Notes: a model not told the origin generated them from the sequence alone. A stretch of 64,000 bases of DNA from Bacillus sp. BP-3 (GCF_028401955.1 NZ_JAQOTJ010000009.1:65821-129820), one strand, 5' to 3'. Counted from the first letter of the stretch, positions 8,476-19,330 are shown. Translations and numbers: made by a program.

Positions 8476-10245
8476 TCATACTCCTGATGGTAAATAGACA
8501 GAGAATGTTGTCCCCTTACCTACTACACTCGACACTGTTATTTTACCCTCATGTCCTCGCACAATATTTTTTGCAATTGCAAGCCCTAAGCCTGTACCAC
8601 CCGTTTTCCCGCGTGTACGAGCTTTATCTGCTTTATAAAAACGCTCAAATAAGAACGGAATATCCTCTTCTGGAATACCAACTCCAGAATCTGATACTTC
8701 GAATACAATTCCGTTATTTTTCTCATCAATTATAAGCGATACTTTACCGCCAGTATTTGTATGCCTCAACGCATTATCAATTAAATTTGTTAACACTTGT
8801 TCCATTCGATCAGGATCAAAAGAATGCTGCATTATGGAAGTTCGAAAATCAACTAGTAATTGTACTTCTTTTTCCTTTGCTATCCCTTGAAATTTCCGTG
8901 CAATCTTTTCCACAAATGGAACAACATCTACCTCTGATATATGTAATTCTACATGACCGCTCTCCATTCGAGCTAAATCTAATAACTCATTCACAAGACG
9001 CCCTAATCGAACAGATTCATCATAAATGATTTGCACAAATTCATGCACTTCTTCTTTCGTCTGAACAATGTCATCTAAAATTGCTTCGCTATATCCTTGC
9101 AGCATAACCATCGGTGTACGTAATTCATGCGAGACATTTGCAATAAAATCTTTTCGCATTTTTTCAAGACGGCGCTCTTCTGTCATATCACGAAGTACCG
9201 CAACAGCCCCTCGAATCTTTGTCTGATTGTATAGCGGTGTCATCAATACAACATAATTTCCTTTTTCTAAATTAATTTCCACAACTTGCTCTTGTTCACT
9301 TTCTACAACTAAATGGAATAATTCAACAAGCTCAGATGGTAAACTTACGCTTAACTCTATCTCTTTTTCTTCATGCCATACTTGTAAGAAACGCTCCGCT
9401 GGCGGATTAATTACTACAACTTCTCCTTCTTGATTTAACGTAATAACACCATCGGCCATACTACTTAAAATGCTAGAAAGCTGTTCTTTTTCTTGCTGCA
9501 GGGCATTCATATTAAACTTCAATTGTTTCCCCATTTGATTTAAAGCTGTTGCCAATTCACCGATTTCATCTTGCGAAACCATTGGTACCTTTGCATCAAA
9601 CTTCCCGCGCGCTACTTCAAAAGCTACTTCACGCATTTTACGCAGCGGTGCTGTAATTCGAGTTGATAAGAAAAACGCAAAGAATGTTGTTAAAATAATT
9701 GCAATTCCCGCAGATAAAAAGATAAAATCTGTCGATTTCTCTATTCCCTGTTTTGGTACTTGTAACGATTGATATACAAAAACTGCACCATCTTTTGATG
9801 ACTTTAACGGAACACCAACGACCATAATATCATTTTCATGATTTTTTTTGTTTTTTTCATCTGGGACGCTTTTTATTTTTTGAACCTTTTTACGTTCTGT
9901 AAATACAGCTTGTAACTCTTTGTCATGTTTTAAATCATCTAATGTTAATGTTACCAACCCTCGTTGAGTCGGAGATGCAGATACTTTATCATCCTCTTTG
10001 ATAATAATAATCCGCGAAAGCGGGTCAGCGAATTTATATGCGATATGTTCTATCGTCTTCTCATCCGCCCCCTCTTCTATTAATTCAGAAACGCTCGTCG
10101 CAACATTTGTCAGCCTTGTTTCTCCCATCGTTACATAATAATTGTCGAAAAACTGAGAAAGTAAAATAGCGACAAATCCCAGTACGAAAGAAACAAGGAG
10201 TAAAATGGTCATCCATAACTTCCCAACAACACTTTTCCAAAGCAT
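8476..10245 (-). CDS. resE: ResE sensor histidine kinase
   Basis: A 589-residue kinase. It has an N-terminal membrane segment (LWMTILLLVSFVLGFVAILL), an extracellular sensor part up to about residue 170, a second membrane segment, a HAMP domain, a PAS domain (SSMADGVITLNQEGEVVVINPPAE), the His box FIANVSHELRTPMVML, and ATPase boxes N (DNALRHT), G1 (DSGVGIPEED) and G2 (GGTGLGLAIAK). It phosphorylates ResD under oxygen limitation and nitric oxide. The ATG at 10245 overlaps the TGA of resD, so the pair is translationally coupled. Confidence 0.95.
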   Translation of the reverse strand: MLWKSVVGKLWMTILLLVSFVLGFVAILLSQFFDNYYVTMGETRLTNVATSVSELIEEGADEKTIEHIAYKFADPLSRIIIIKEDDKVSASPTQRGLVTLTLDDLKHDKELQAVFTERKKVQKIKSVPDEKNKKNHENDIMVVGVPLKSSKDGAVFVYQSLQVPKQGIEKSTDFIFLSAGIAIILTTFFAFFLSTRITAPLRKMREVAFEVARGKFDAKVPMVSQDEIGELATALNQMGKQLKFNMNALQQEKEQLSSILSSMADGVITLNQEGEVVVINPPAERFLQVWHEEKEIELSVSLPSELVELFHLVVESEQEQVVEINLEKGNYVVLMTPLYNQTKIRGAVAVLRDMTEERRLEKMRKDFIANVSHELRTPMVMLQGYSEAILDDIVQTKEEVHEFVQIIYDESVRLGRLVNELLDLARMESGHVELHISEVDVVPFVEKIARKFQGIAKEKEVQLLVDFRTSIMQHSFDPDRMEQVLTNLIDNALRHTNTGGKVSLIIDEKNNGIVFEVSDSGVGIPEEDIPFLFERFYKADKARTRGKTGGTGLGLAIAKNIVRGHEGKITVSSVVGKGTTFSVYLPSGV

Positions 10246-10961
10246 CAATCGTTCACAACCTCAAACTTGTAACCAACACCCCATACTGTTACAATCATTT
10301 TCGCTGCATTTGCTGATTTTTTACTTAATTTCTCACGTAAACGCTTTACGTGCGTATCAACCGTACGTAAATCACCGAAAAATTCATACTGCCATACTTC
10401 TTTTAATAATTGTTCACGGTCAAACACTTTATCTGGTGCCTTCGCTAAAAATAGTAATAATTCATATTCTTTTGGTGTTAAATTCACTTCTTCTCCATCC
10501 GCTGTAACACGATGTGCATCATTATCAATTGTTAAGTGCGGGAATACAGTAACATCTTTTGTTGTTGTATCTTGCGTAAAGAATGTTGTTGTAACAGAAC
10601 GACGGAGTACAGCTTTTACACGCAACACAACTTCACGTGGGCTAAACGGCTTTACGATATAATCATCTGTGCCCACTTCAAATCCTTGCACTCGATTTAT
10701 TTCTTCTCCTTTTGCCGTTAACATAATAATTGGCGTTGCCTTTTTCTCACGAATCCCTTTACAAACTTCAATACCATCTTTTCCAGGCATCATAATGTCT
10801 AAAAGAATAAGATCATAATCATTTTGCAATGCTTTTTCTAAAGCCGTTTCTCCATTGTCAGCTTCATCAATGATGTACTGCTCTCTCTCTAAATACATTT
10901 TTAACAAACGACGGATACGATCTTCATCATCTACAATTAAAATCTTTAGTTCATTTTCCAT
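10245..10961 (-). CDS. resD: ResD response regulator (OmpR family)
   Basis: A 238-residue OmpR-type regulator: receiver with acidic pocket DD (11-12), phosphoacceptor Asp55 (LLDIMMPGKDG) and Lys (KPFSPRE), then a winged-helix DNA-binding domain (LTPKEYELLLFLA to VWGVGYKFE). In B. subtilis ResD activates resABC, ctaA, hmp and anaerobic genes; hmp lies at 37554 here. The gene has its own 415-bp upstream region, separated from resC by a terminator, so it can be transcribed apart from resABC. Confidence 0.95.
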   Translation of the reverse strand: MENELKILIVDDEDRIRRLLKMYLEREQYIIDEADNGETALEKALQNDYDLILLDIMMPGKDGIEVCKGIREKKATPIIMLTAKGEEINRVQGFEVGTDDYIVKPFSPREVVLRVKAVLRRSVTTTFFTQDTTTKDVTVFPHLTIDNDAHRVTADGEEVNLTPKEYELLLFLAKAPDKVFDREQLLKEVWQYEFFGDLRTVDTHVKRLREKLSKKSANAAKMIVTVWGVGYKFEVVND

Positions 10962-11293
10962 GGCTATCCGCTGTACACATATACGTCACAACGGTTCACA
11001 CCTACCTTTCTTCAATACAGTCAAACTTCCCTTATGAGAATTAGTTAAATTAATAGGACACATGCTAGCCGTAATTTCCTGTTAAAGTGAAATAACTTTT
11101 CACAAACAAACCTCGCCACGATTGGAAAGTTCACCTTTGCATTATGTTTCACACAAATAACAAAATATGTTCATATTTTTCCCGAAAATATGTATTTTCT
11201 CTGAACTATACAAGTTGTCCTCGACATCATTTTACAAAATCACTCCATACTTTGTCATGTTTTTCTCAAAAAAGAAAAGAAATTAACAAAATT
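10962..11293. other. gene-free stretch upstream of resD
   Basis: No convincing coding region is present. It should contain the resD promoter on the minus strand; I cannot single out one pair of hexamers. The AT-rich stretch ends at the resC terminator. Confidence 0.4.
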
Positions 11294-11326
11294 AAAATAG
11301 GAAAGTGACAGTCACCTTCCTATTTT
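11294..11326. terminator. terminator after resC
   Basis: A 16-bp stem with one mismatch (AAAATAGGAAAGTGAC / GTCACCTTCCTATTTT) and T runs on both strands, between resC and resD. Confidence 0.8.
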
Positions 11327-11376
11327 ATACCGCAATAATGAACTACACAATAAAATTCGTTGCACTCCAATACTTG

Positions 11377-12534
11377 TTATGCATACGAATGCAAACCTGC
11401 AATCACTAAGTTTACTACTACAAAGTTAAACATAATAATTGCAAAGCCTATTACTGCAAGCCACGCTGATTTTTCACCATGCCACCCTTTCGATAAACGT
11501 AAATGTAAAAACGCTGCATAAAAGAGCCAAGTAATAAGTGCCCAAACCTCTTTTGGATCCCATCCCCAAAAACGCGTCCATGCAATTTGTGCCCATATCA
11601 TCGCAAATATTAATGCACCTAATGTAAAGACTGGGAATCCGATTGCGACAGAGCGATATCCGATTTCATCAAGTAATTCACTATCAACTTTCTTTACTGC
11701 AGGTTGTATCGCTGCGGCTATTCGTTTTCGTAAAATTAATCTTAGGAGAATATAGAGCCCCGTTCCTACAAATACTGACCAAATCACAGTGTTTAATTTT
11801 TTCGCATTGATAATAGCTGGAGTTTCTATTACTGGCTCAGATTTATTAGCTGTAACTAACTTTCCTTCATGAGGGCCGACTAAAGCAGGTAAATTATATA
11901 CCATTTCTGCTTTCTGCTCATCTTTATTCACCCATTGAAACTTCGCTTCATACTTTGCACTTGAAAAAGCAGTTGTCGCTACTATAAATCCAATTACACA
12001 AACAAGCGAAAAAATAACTGCTTCGAGCCAAAATGTTTGCTTGCTTTTTTTTGACTGATCTACATTTTTTAGTAAATATATAACACCAGTAATAAAACTA
12101 ATCGATAAAATAGCTTGCCCAGCCGCTGCTGTTGTTACATGAATATGAAGCCAGTTACTTTTTAATGATGGAATAAGCGGTGTAATTTCTCTTGGAAACA
12201 TACTTGCATAGGCTATTAGTAAAATAGCAACTGGAAGTGCAAATAAGCCAAGTATACTTGTCCGATACATAAAATAAATAATAATAAACGCACCGACCAT
12301 CATCATCCCAAAAAATGTCCCAAACTCAAAAAAATTACTAACCGGTGCATGTCCTGATGCAATCCATCTCGTTATAAAATAAACTGTCTGAGCAGCAAAG
12401 CCTAAAATTGTGATGGTGATCCCGATGTTTGCCCACTTTCGCCCTTTTTCTTTAATCGCTCCCCCAAAGAACAGTGTTGCAATTAAATACAATACGAAAG
12501 CAGTAAATAAGAAATTACTACTTATTTCGACCAT
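11377..12534 (-). CDS. resC: ResC (CcsA/CcsB-type) cytochrome c synthesis protein
   Basis: A 385-residue polytopic membrane protein of the heme-handling CcmC/CcsA family. The tryptophan-rich WWD-type segment is visible as [19 protein letters not shown], and conserved histidines flank it ([18 protein letters not shown]). With ResB it exports heme and attaches it to apocytochrome c on the outer face of the membrane (system II). Encoded 14 bp downstream of resB. Confidence 0.93.
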   Translation of the reverse strand: MVEISSNFLFTAFVLYLIATLFFGGAIKEKGRKWANIGITITILGFAAQTVYFITRWIASGHAPVSNFFEFGTFFGMMMVGAFIIIYFMYRTSILGLFALPVAILLIAYASMFPREITPLIPSLKSNWLHIHVTTAAAGQAILSISFITGVIYLLKNVDQSKKSKQTFWLEAVIFSLVCVIGFIVATTAFSSAKYEAKFQWVNKDEQKAEMVYNLPALVGPHEGKLVTANKSEPVIETPAIINAKKLNTVIWSVFVGTGLYILLRLILRKRIAAAIQPAVKKVDSELLDEIGYRSVAIGFPVFTLGALIFAMIWAQIAWTRFWGWDPKEVWALITWLFYAAFLHLRLSKGWHGEKSAWLAVIGFAIIMFNFVVVNLVIAGLHSYA

Positions 12535-12548
12535 ACTCTCTCCCCACC

Positions 12549-14180
12549 TTAACTAATTTTTTTCTCATTTACTTTATCATTTGGCTGCGGGATATTTGTC
12601 CCTTCTAGCACTTTTTCAATCTCTTTTCGTAAACCATACCAATTTTTATTTGTATGACCAGCAATCCACCATTCATTATCAACACGCTGCACCCAAATAC
12701 GACGATGATTCCAATACATCCCCTGAATGACGCCTACCATAAAAATAAAGCCTCCTAAAGCGATCACCCAAAGTGTTAAATCTTTCCGGACAGTAAGCGC
12801 TGTAACGTTGCGCGTTTCGATACCTGCAAAAGACATTTTATATAAGTTGTTGCCTTCAGGCTCTATATTTTGTCGAATGCCAACAAAACTCACTTCTCCA
12901 TTTGGCGTTTCAGGCGTAAGCATTTTAAAGACAAAAGCAGGGTTGTTAGGAAGCTTGGTTTTTGTATTTGGCTTTCCACCTTCATCAAAGTAAAAGTCAG
13001 GAAAATAACTTAACAAATGTAGAGAATACCCATTTCCTAAATCGTATGTTTCTTTTGGATTTGCTAAATCAACTGTAATCGGACCCCATTTTTGACCGCC
13101 TTCTTTCTTTTGTAAAAAGAAAGACATTTTACTTAATTCACCTTCTTTAAAATCGATTTGGTATAAAGCATAGTCATCAAATTTAAGAGGGTCATTTACT
13201 CGAATGTTATAGTCTTTCACTTTCTCAAGCTTCGGCTCTTCACCAGCCACATTTTTCCCAACTACTTTATACAAAACAGCATTTGTTTGAAAATTTTTCG
13301 CAATCATCTTATTTCCAACTCGATCAATCGCATCATTAAACACTTCATTTTCTTTACTTTTATCATAAACTTCTTTAATAAATTTTTCATTTTTCAAATA
13401 ATACTTTCCGTCTGTTCCAGGAATTTCTTTCGTTTCACCTTCACGAAGCCAAAGTGATGCATCTACATACATACCTGGGACAAAACGAAGCATTGTTCCA
13501 AATAAGAAAATGATAAGACCAATATGATTAACATATGGGCCCCAGCGTGAAAAACGACCTTTTTCTGCTAGAATATTATCCCCTTCCACTTGAATTTTGT
13601 ATTTCCTCTTTTTCAAGTTCTCTTTCATACATTCAATCTCTTCTTTTGTCGCGAGCGCTGTTCCATATAATCGCTGTCTTTTTAAAAAACTTGGATGTCT
13701 TGTTACTCTTTGTTTTTTCAGCGCTTTATATAAAGGAACAACGCGATCTAAACTGCATATAACTAGAGAGATTCCAATAGATGCCACTAAAATCATATAC
13801 CACCAGGAACTATATAAGTTATTAAACCCTAATTGATAATACAATTTCCCAAGGAAACCATACTGCTGTTCATAATATTCTCCTGGCGTGACAGTTGGTG
13901 GAATATACATTTCTTGCGGGAATATCGTTCCAATTCCAGACGCGATAAGTGTAATAACAATAAGCCATATTCCAACTTTTACGGAAGAAAAAAAGCTCCA
14001 AATTTTATCTACCACTGTTTTGGTATGCGTAATAGAACGCCGCGCACTTCCTTCATATCGCATATCTAGTAATTTTGCATCCTGCTCATCTTCAAAAGGC
14101 TTTCCGCAAGCTTCACAAAAAATTGTACCGATTGGGTTTACGTGACCACAATCACATTTTACCTGTCCCAAATTTTTCAC
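12549..14180 (-). CDS. resB: ResB cytochrome c biogenesis protein
   Basis: A 543-residue protein. A cytoplasmic zinc-ribbon-like N-terminus (CDCGHVNP and FCEACGKPF) precedes membrane segments near residues 70-90, 125-145 and 215-235. A large extracytoplasmic domain follows, then a last membrane segment ([21 protein letters not shown]). It partners ResC in system II heme ligation. It lies between resA and resC, all on the minus strand. Confidence 0.92.
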   Translation of the reverse strand: MKNLGQVKCDCGHVNPIGTIFCEACGKPFEDEQDAKLLDMRYEGSARRSITHTKTVVDKIWSFFSSVKVGIWLIVITLIASGIGTIFPQEMYIPPTVTPGEYYEQQYGFLGKLYYQLGFNNLYSSWWYMILVASIGISLVICSLDRVVPLYKALKKQRVTRHPSFLKRQRLYGTALATKEEIECMKENLKKRKYKIQVEGDNILAEKGRFSRWGPYVNHIGLIIFLFGTMLRFVPGMYVDASLWLREGETKEIPGTDGKYYLKNEKFIKEVYDKSKENEVFNDAIDRVGNKMIAKNFQTNAVLYKVVGKNVAGEEPKLEKVKDYNIRVNDPLKFDDYALYQIDFKEGELSKMSFFLQKKEGGQKWGPITVDLANPKETYDLGNGYSLHLLSYFPDFYFDEGGKPNTKTKLPNNPAFVFKMLTPETPNGEVSFVGIRQNIEPEGNNLYKMSFAGIETRNVTALTVRKDLTLWVIALGGFIFMVGVIQGMYWNHRRIWVQRVDNEWWIAGHTNKNWYGLRKEIEKVLEGTNIPQPNDKVNEKKIS

Positions 14181-14320
14181 CGCCTTTTTTTATTTCTATG
14201 TATCTATGTTTTACAGATGAATTAACTAAATACTCAGAAATTTTAAGATAAATACTAAAAATCCTTGTACAGCACCTCCACTAGAGAAGAGTACGAATAG
14301 ATTTTCCATACTCTTCTCAT

Positions 14321-14842
14321 CTATGGAGTAATTTTCTTTAAGTATTCTTCCATTTGTTCTTTCGATTGTGTACCTGTAATTTTTTCGATAACCTTGCCAT
14401 CCTTATCAATTAAAAACGTTGTCGGCAGCGGTCCTACACCATATGTATTTAAAATTTCTTGTCCTTTATCAATGGCTACAGGAAATTTCAGTCCGTACCC
14501 ACTCACAAAATTTTTCACAGCGAGTTCCGTTTCGTCTGCATCTAATGCCAATATTTCAACACCTTTTTCCTTATATTTCGGATACAGTTCATTCATATAT
14601 GGCATTTCTTTCTCGCAAGGTTTACACCATGTTCCCCAGAAATTTAAAAATACTCCTTTTCCTTTCAATTCTTTTAACGTAATCTTTTTACCTTCTAAAT
14701 CCGTAGCAACGAAGTTTGGTGCTTCTTTTCCTACTTGCACTTTCTCTTTGTCAACAAAAAAGTTTTGATATAGCGTAAACCCTAACGCCCCTCCTAATAT
14801 GAGCAAAATAATTACACGAAACAATAGTCTATTTTTCTTCAC
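14321..14842 (-). CDS. resA: ResA thiol-disulfide oxidoreductase
   Basis: A 173-residue thioredoxin-like protein with an N-terminal signal anchor ([20 protein letters not shown]). The active site is in [14 protein letters not shown] (CxxC), and the cis-Pro loop is [10 protein letters not shown]. ResA reduces the heme-binding cysteines of apocytochrome c outside the membrane before ResBC attach heme. It is the promoter-proximal res gene, with rluB 120 bp upstream. Confidence 0.95.
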   Translation of the reverse strand: MKKNRLLFRVIILLILGGALGFTLYQNFFVDKEKVQVGKEAPNFVATDLEGKKITLKELKGKGVFLNFWGTWCKPCEKEMPYMNELYPKYKEKGVEILALDADETELAVKNFVSGYGLKFPVAIDKGQEILNTYGVGPLPTTFLIDKDGKVIEKITGTQSKEQMEEYLKKITP

Positions 14843-14962
14843 GATGTCTCTCCTTCCTTAACTGAATAAAGAAGTTTAGCACATACTAAACTTTTCTATG
14901 TATTCACTTCTATCAGCAAAGATCTCTTTACTGATAGAAGCTCTAATATCCTATACTCCGTA

Positions 14963-15691
14963 CTATCTCGGTTTCGTTGAAGCAAGAGCACGAAGTTGTT
15001 TTACTTCATGAGGAGATAGTTCTCTCGCATCCCCTGGGCGTAAATTACCTAACTCTAAGAAGGCATAACGCTCCCGCTTTAATTTCATCACCTTACATCC
15101 AACTGCTTCAAACATTCTACGTACTTGGCGATTTCTTCCCTCATGAATCGTCAATTGTACAATTGCAATCTCTTTACGCTTGTCCCAAGAAAGGATTTTC
15201 ACACGTGCAGGCGCCGTCTTTCCTTCTTCTAGCATAACACCTTTTTCTAACATACGAATTTTTTCACCAGTTAGCGGACCTTTTACTTTTGCAACATATG
15301 TTTTTTCAACCTTATACTTTGGATGCATTAAAATGTTCGCAAATTCTCCGTCATTTGTCATTAATATTAAACCAGATGTATCATAGTCTAATCGGCCAAT
15401 CGGAAACAGACGCTGTGGAATATCCACAAAGAAATCTGTCACCACTTTTCTTCCTTTATCATCTGTTACGCTCGAAATAACACCCGTTGGTTTATATAAT
15501 AAAAAGTAAGCAGGCGTTTCTTTTTCGAGAGGAATGTTGTTTACTTCAACTTTATCTTGCGCACTCACTTTCGTTCCTAGTTCGGTCACGACTTTTCCGT
15601 TAACCTTAACTTTACCTTGTTGAATGAGTTCTTCTGCCTTTCTTCTCGATGCAATTCCTGCTTGCGCTATTACCTTTTGTAGTCGTTCCAT
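14963..15691 (-). CDS. rluB: 23S rRNA pseudouridine synthase RluB
   Basis: A 242-residue enzyme: an N-terminal S4 RNA-binding domain (MERLQKVIAQAGIASRRKAEELIQ..) and the RsuA/RluB catalytic domain with the Asp motif GRLDYDTSGLILMTNDGE, then the conserved EGRNRQVRRMFEAVG. It converts a uridine in helix 89 of 23S rRNA to pseudouridine. Between spmB and resA, as in B. subtilis. Confidence 0.92.
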   Translation of the reverse strand: MERLQKVIAQAGIASRRKAEELIQQGKVKVNGKVVTELGTKVSAQDKVEVNNIPLEKETPAYFLLYKPTGVISSVTDDKGRKVVTDFFVDIPQRLFPIGRLDYDTSGLILMTNDGEFANILMHPKYKVEKTYVAKVKGPLTGEKIRMLEKGVMLEEGKTAPARVKILSWDKRKEIAIVQLTIHEGRNRQVRRMFEAVGCKVMKLKRERYAFLELGNLRPGDARELSPHEVKQLRALASTKPR

Positions 15692-15900
15692 TTCGCTTCT
15701 TCACCTCAAATTCATCTTACCTTCATTAGAAGGACTTGGCAACTGTCTAGCCTTAATGACAATTACCCTTACTTACCGTAAACACCATCGCCACCTTTAT
15801 AAGCTAATAAAGGAATAAAATACATTTTTCTTCTTTATTATGATTTACTCCCTTCCATTTGCTTACAATAAATGTTCACGATTTTGTCAAAAACAATCCA

Positions 15901-15938
15901 TAAAAAAGCCACTATTAAGCACATTCTTAATAGTGGCT
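15901..15938 (-). terminator. spmB terminator
   Basis: A 13-bp stem, AGCCACTATTAAG / CTTAATAGTGGCT, followed on the minus strand by TTTTTT. It ends the dacB-spmA-spmB unit. Confidence 0.9.
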
Positions 15939-15981
15939 GTATCCGTATTATAGTCTAATTTGAATTAAAAATGAATCATTA

Positions 15982-16512
15982 TTACTGAAACATAAGTGAA
16001 ACAAATACAATTGAGCACACAATCCCAATTAAATCAGCAAATAAGCCTACCTTTAAAGCATCGCCCATTTTCCGAATCCCAACCGCTCCAAAATAAACTG
16101 TTAAAATATAAAAGGTTGTATCTGTACTTCCTTGCATCGTAGACGCAAGTCTCCCAATAAACGAATCTGGTCCATATGTGGCAATTAAATCCGTTGTAAT
16201 ACTTAGCCCTGCTGATCCAGAAATAGGGCGAATAAGGGCAAGCGGAACAATTTCTGCTGGCACATGGATAGCATCTAACATTGGTTTCATTACGTGTATC
16301 ATTGCATCTAACGCGCCTGAAGCCCGAAAAATTGAAATAGAAACGAGCATACCGACCATAAATGGTAAAATAGATACAGCAATTTGAATTCCTTCTTTCC
16401 CGCCTTCTACAAATGATTCATACGTCGGTACTTTTTTTATCGTCCCATATAATAGAATAAATCCAATCACACATGGAATCACCCATAAAGAAATCGTATT
16501 AACGAGACTCAT
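15982..16512 (-). CDS. spmB: spore maturation protein SpmB
   Basis: A 176-residue membrane protein of the nucleoside-recognition/Gate family with conserved small-residue helices (ISGSAGLSITTDL, TMQGSTDTTFYILTVYFG). With SpmA it is needed for dehydration of the spore core. The ATG overlaps the last codon of spmA. Part of the sigma-E transcription unit starting upstream of dacB. Confidence 0.93.
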   Translation of the reverse strand: MSLVNTISLWVIPCVIGFILLYGTIKKVPTYESFVEGGKEGIQIAVSILPFMVGMLVSISIFRASGALDAMIHVMKPMLDAIHVPAEIVPLALIRPISGSAGLSITTDLIATYGPDSFIGRLASTMQGSTDTTFYILTVYFGAVGIRKMGDALKVGLFADLIGIVCSIVFVSLMFQ

Positions 16513-17105
16513 TTTTTCTTCCCCTTTCTACATCTTCTTCGGTAAAAATAACGATCAATCCAAATCGCTCCAATCATAGATAAAACCTGAGCGATAAACG
16601 TTACGCCTACAATTTCAGTTGGATTTGCAGAATGATACGTCATCCGAATCGAAATAACAGTAGTGGGAATAAGTGTAATAGCTGATGTATTTAAAGCAAG
16701 AAATGTTATCATAGAACGGCTCGCAAAGTCTCTTCCTCCATTTAACTCTTTTAAATGTTCCATTGCTTTAATCCCAAGCGGTGTGGCTGCATTTCCTAAT
16801 CCAAAAAAGTTTGCCATCATATTAGATAAAATGAAACCCAGTGCTGGATGATTCTTCGGCACTTCTGGAAACAGTTTTTTTACAAGGGGCATAAACAGCG
16901 CAACAAGTTTCTTTAGTAGTCCAGCTTCCTCGGCAATCTTCATTAAACCAAGCCAAAAAACAAGAACACTAATCAGTCCGATACAAATGGTTACAGCATT
17001 TTTTGAACCTTCGAAAACCGCTTTATTCACTTCGTCCATCGTTCCATTAAACATTGCATATACAATACCAATTAACGCCATCGCAACCCATATAATATTA
17101 ACCAT
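16509..17105 (-). CDS. spmA: spore maturation protein SpmA
   Basis: A 198-residue membrane protein, paralogous in fold to SpmB, with the family block MMANFFGLGNAATPLGIKAM and a final basic tail. It overlaps dacB by 8 bp and spmB by 4 bp, so the three genes are translated together during sporulation. Confidence 0.93.
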   Translation of the reverse strand: MVNIIWVAMALIGIVYAMFNGTMDEVNKAVFEGSKNAVTICIGLISVLVFWLGLMKIAEEAGLLKKLVALFMPLVKKLFPEVPKNHPALGFILSNMMANFFGLGNAATPLGIKAMEHLKELNGGRDFASRSMITFLALNTSAITLIPTTVISIRMTYHSANPTEIVGVTFIAQVLSMIGAIWIDRYFYRRRCRKGKKK

Positions 17106-18219
17106 CTATTTCCACACCTAACATATGAGAAAATACTTCCTGAAAATCTCTCCAAAACAAACCTGTAGTCACAATAAGTTTTCGTTTACTATAAAATAGG
17201 TTACGCTCTCCAATTTCTTCTTCATTTAAATAAGCGACGACACGCCCTACTTTCTCTCCATCTATCAGCTTGGCCGTTTTATCAAATTCAATTTTTAATG
17301 TAACCTTTTTAGCCTCTTCTTCCGTTAGCGGCACTAATAAATCATTTTTCGTGTATATATGATTTGTATACTTTTTGTCTTGCAGTTCAGATAGGGGACC
17401 CTTCGCTACTACTGTAGTTGCTGCATATTGTTTAAACCCCTCATTAAATAAATACATATGATCATCCCAATCACTTGAAGCTTGCAATGTTACAACAATT
17501 AAATCTAGTCCATCCTTTGATGCGGTTGTTACAAGTGTTCGCCCTGCCTTTTTCGTAAATCCAGTTTTCCCTCCTGTTGCATACTCGTACATAGAAGTTA
17601 CAAGCTTATGTTTATTTTTCCATGGATAGTCCCATACTTTAGACTGATACGTTTTCGTTCCAAAAATCTTACGAAATGTCTCTTTTTCCATGGCATACCT
17701 TGTTAACAGTGCCATATCATATGCTGAAGAAACATGTGTCCCATCTCCGTCTAAACCATGTGGATTAGAAAAATGCGTATCCTTCATTCCAATTTGGGCT
17801 GCTTTTTCATTCATTAAATATACGAATCCATCTATACTCCCGCCAACATATTCTGCAATTGCCTGAGCTGCATCATTTCCAGAGCGCAGCATTAAACCAT
17901 ATACTAAATCTTCTAGGGGTACTTTCTGTCCTGGTTTTAAGTAAATAGCTGATCCTTCCACACGAACTGCAGTATTACTAATGGGTACCTTTTCTTTCAT
18001 TTTCCCTGATTCGACCGCTAAAAGTGCGGTCATAATTTTTGTAATACTTGCGATTTTTTCAGATTCATGCTCTAACTTTCCATATAATACACGCCCCGAA
18101 TGTTGCTCCATCAACACAGCATTACGTGCACTAACATTATTCATTTGCGCATATGTATCACGTGGCAACATATTTGCACATATTAGAATAAGTGCAATCA
18201 CGATCCATCTTCTTCGCAT
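17098..18219 (-). CDS. dacB: sporulation D-alanyl-D-alanine carboxypeptidase DacB
   Basis: A 373-residue penicillin-binding protein (PBP5*). A signal peptide (to about residue 25) precedes the S11 peptidase domain with the SxxK motif ASITKIMTALL, the SGN motif RSGNDAA and the KTG motif TGGKTGFT. A C-terminal beta domain and amphipathic tail anchor it to the membrane. It trims the spore cortex peptidoglycan. The ATG at 18219 follows AAGGACGTG; the longer reading has no ribosome site. A sigma-E promoter lies 33 bp upstream. Confidence 0.92.
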   Translation of the reverse strand: MRRRWIVIALILICANMLPRDTYAQMNNVSARNAVLMEQHSGRVLYGKLEHESEKIASITKIMTALLAVESGKMKEKVPISNTAVRVEGSAIYLKPGQKVPLEDLVYGLMLRSGNDAAQAIAEYVGGSIDGFVYLMNEKAAQIGMKDTHFSNPHGLDGDGTHVSSAYDMALLTRYAMEKETFRKIFGTKTYQSKVWDYPWKNKHKLVTSMYEYATGGKTGFTKKAGRTLVTTASKDGLDLIVVTLQASSDWDDHMYLFNEGFKQYAATTVVAKGPLSELQDKKYTNHIYTKNDLLVPLTEEEAKKVTLKIEFDKTAKLIDGEKVGRVVAYLNEEEIGERNLFYSKRKLIVTTGLFWRDFQEVFSHMLGVEIDG

Positions 18220-18251
18220 ATATTCACGTCCTTTTTGACACTTTTTGTACA

Positions 18252-18279
18252 AGTGTATGCTTGGACCTTTAAAATATGA
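18252..18279 (-). promoter_or_regulatory. sigma-E promoter of dacB-spmA-spmB
   Basis: On the minus strand TCATATT (18273-18279) and CATACACT (18252-18259) are 13 bp apart and both match the sigma-E consensus (KMATATT and CATACAHT). Mother-cell expression is established for the B. subtilis operon. Confidence 0.85.
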
Positions 18280-18325
18280 ATGGAAGTTGATAGGGTGGCA
18301 ACTGGATAAGAATAAACAGACAATT

Positions 18326-18350
18326 AAAAAAGACGCATTGTAATGCGTCT
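18326..18350 (-). terminator. terminator after the superoxide dismutase gene
   Basis: AGACGCATT / AATGCGTCT with a 2-base loop, then TTTTTT on the minus strand. The stem overlaps the stop codon of the gene. Confidence 0.8.
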
Positions 18351-19263
18351 AATATGGTATCCACTGTAAATTTTTTGCACTTTCAAATCTTTTCTCTACA
18401 TCTCCCCAGTTGACAATATTCCACCAATTTTTAATATATTCTTCCTTTCGGTTTTGATACTGTAAATAATAGGCATGCTCCCATACATCCAGTACTAATA
18501 GAGGAATTGTATCCCACTGCGTAAACAATTGATGGAGTGTACTCTGTAAAATTTCTAATCGACCGGAACGAGGTGCCCAAACGAGAATGGACCAGCCTGA
18601 ACCTTCCACCTTCGCTGCCGCTTCTGTAAAATGTTTTTGAAAACGTAAAAAGCTCCCAAAATCTTTTTCAATTTGCCTAGATAATTCTCCGTGCGGGCTA
18701 CCACCACCATCTTTTTTCATATTGTTCCAAAAAATAGTGTGTAAATAATGTCCAGAACCATGGAAAGCAGCTTCTCTCTCCCAATGCTTTATTAAATCAA
18801 ATTGATTTGTTTTTCTTGCTTCTGCCATCATCTTCTCTGCTTTATTCAACCCTTCTACATAACTACGATGATGCTTATCGTGGTGCAACATCATAATTTC
18901 CCGTGAGATATAAGGCTCTAGCGCATTATACGGATATGGAAGCGGTGGCAAGGTATGTCCGCCAATTGGTACAGAAGCTTCTGCATAATTTCTTTCATAT
19001 AATACATATTGTTCTGAGTCAGACATTAACGCTTCTTGTAAGTAGTGTTGAATATGTTCGACATCATCACTAATTTCATAAACAAATTCTGCATCATAGT
19101 CATATTCATTTTCTTTTATCCGATCTAATAGCATTTGAATTTTATATGCAAGCATATGAACATCATACACCTCTGTTGCCCGGCTATCTAATACGTGGAG
19201 AACACTTTCGCACCAACTTTCAACTTCATGAAAGTAATCAGTGAACACTTCTTGCTGACTCAT
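18349..19263 (-). CDS. Fe/Mn superoxide dismutase with N-terminal extension
   Basis: A 304-residue protein. Residues ~100-304 form a complete Fe/Mn SOD: HTLPPLPYPYNALEPYISREIMMLHHDKHH contains the first metal His, GHYLHTIFWNN the second, and DVWEHAYYLQYQN the Asp and last His. The first ~95 residues are an acidic, Tyr-rich helical extension absent from ordinary SodA (about 200 residues). B. subtilis SodF and one of the B. cereus-group SODs have this architecture. The role of the extension is unknown. The gene sits between ypuI and the dacB sporulation operon. Confidence 0.9.
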   Translation of the reverse strand: MSQQEVFTDYFHEVESWCESVLHVLDSRATEVYDVHMLAYKIQMLLDRIKENEYDYDAEFVYEISDDVEHIQHYLQEALMSDSEQYVLYERNYAEASVPIGGHTLPPLPYPYNALEPYISREIMMLHHDKHHRSYVEGLNKAEKMMAEARKTNQFDLIKHWEREAAFHGSGHYLHTIFWNNMKKDGGGSPHGELSRQIEKDFGSFLRFQKHFTEAAAKVEGSGWSILVWAPRSGRLEILQSTLHQLFTQWDTIPLLVLDVWEHAYYLQYQNRKEEYIKNWWNIVNWGDVEKRFESAKNLQWIPY

Positions 19264-19330
19264 ATGACACCTCCAACAATATATCCTTTTAAAATGTATT
19301 CAAAATTACGGGCGTATATGACGATTCAAA

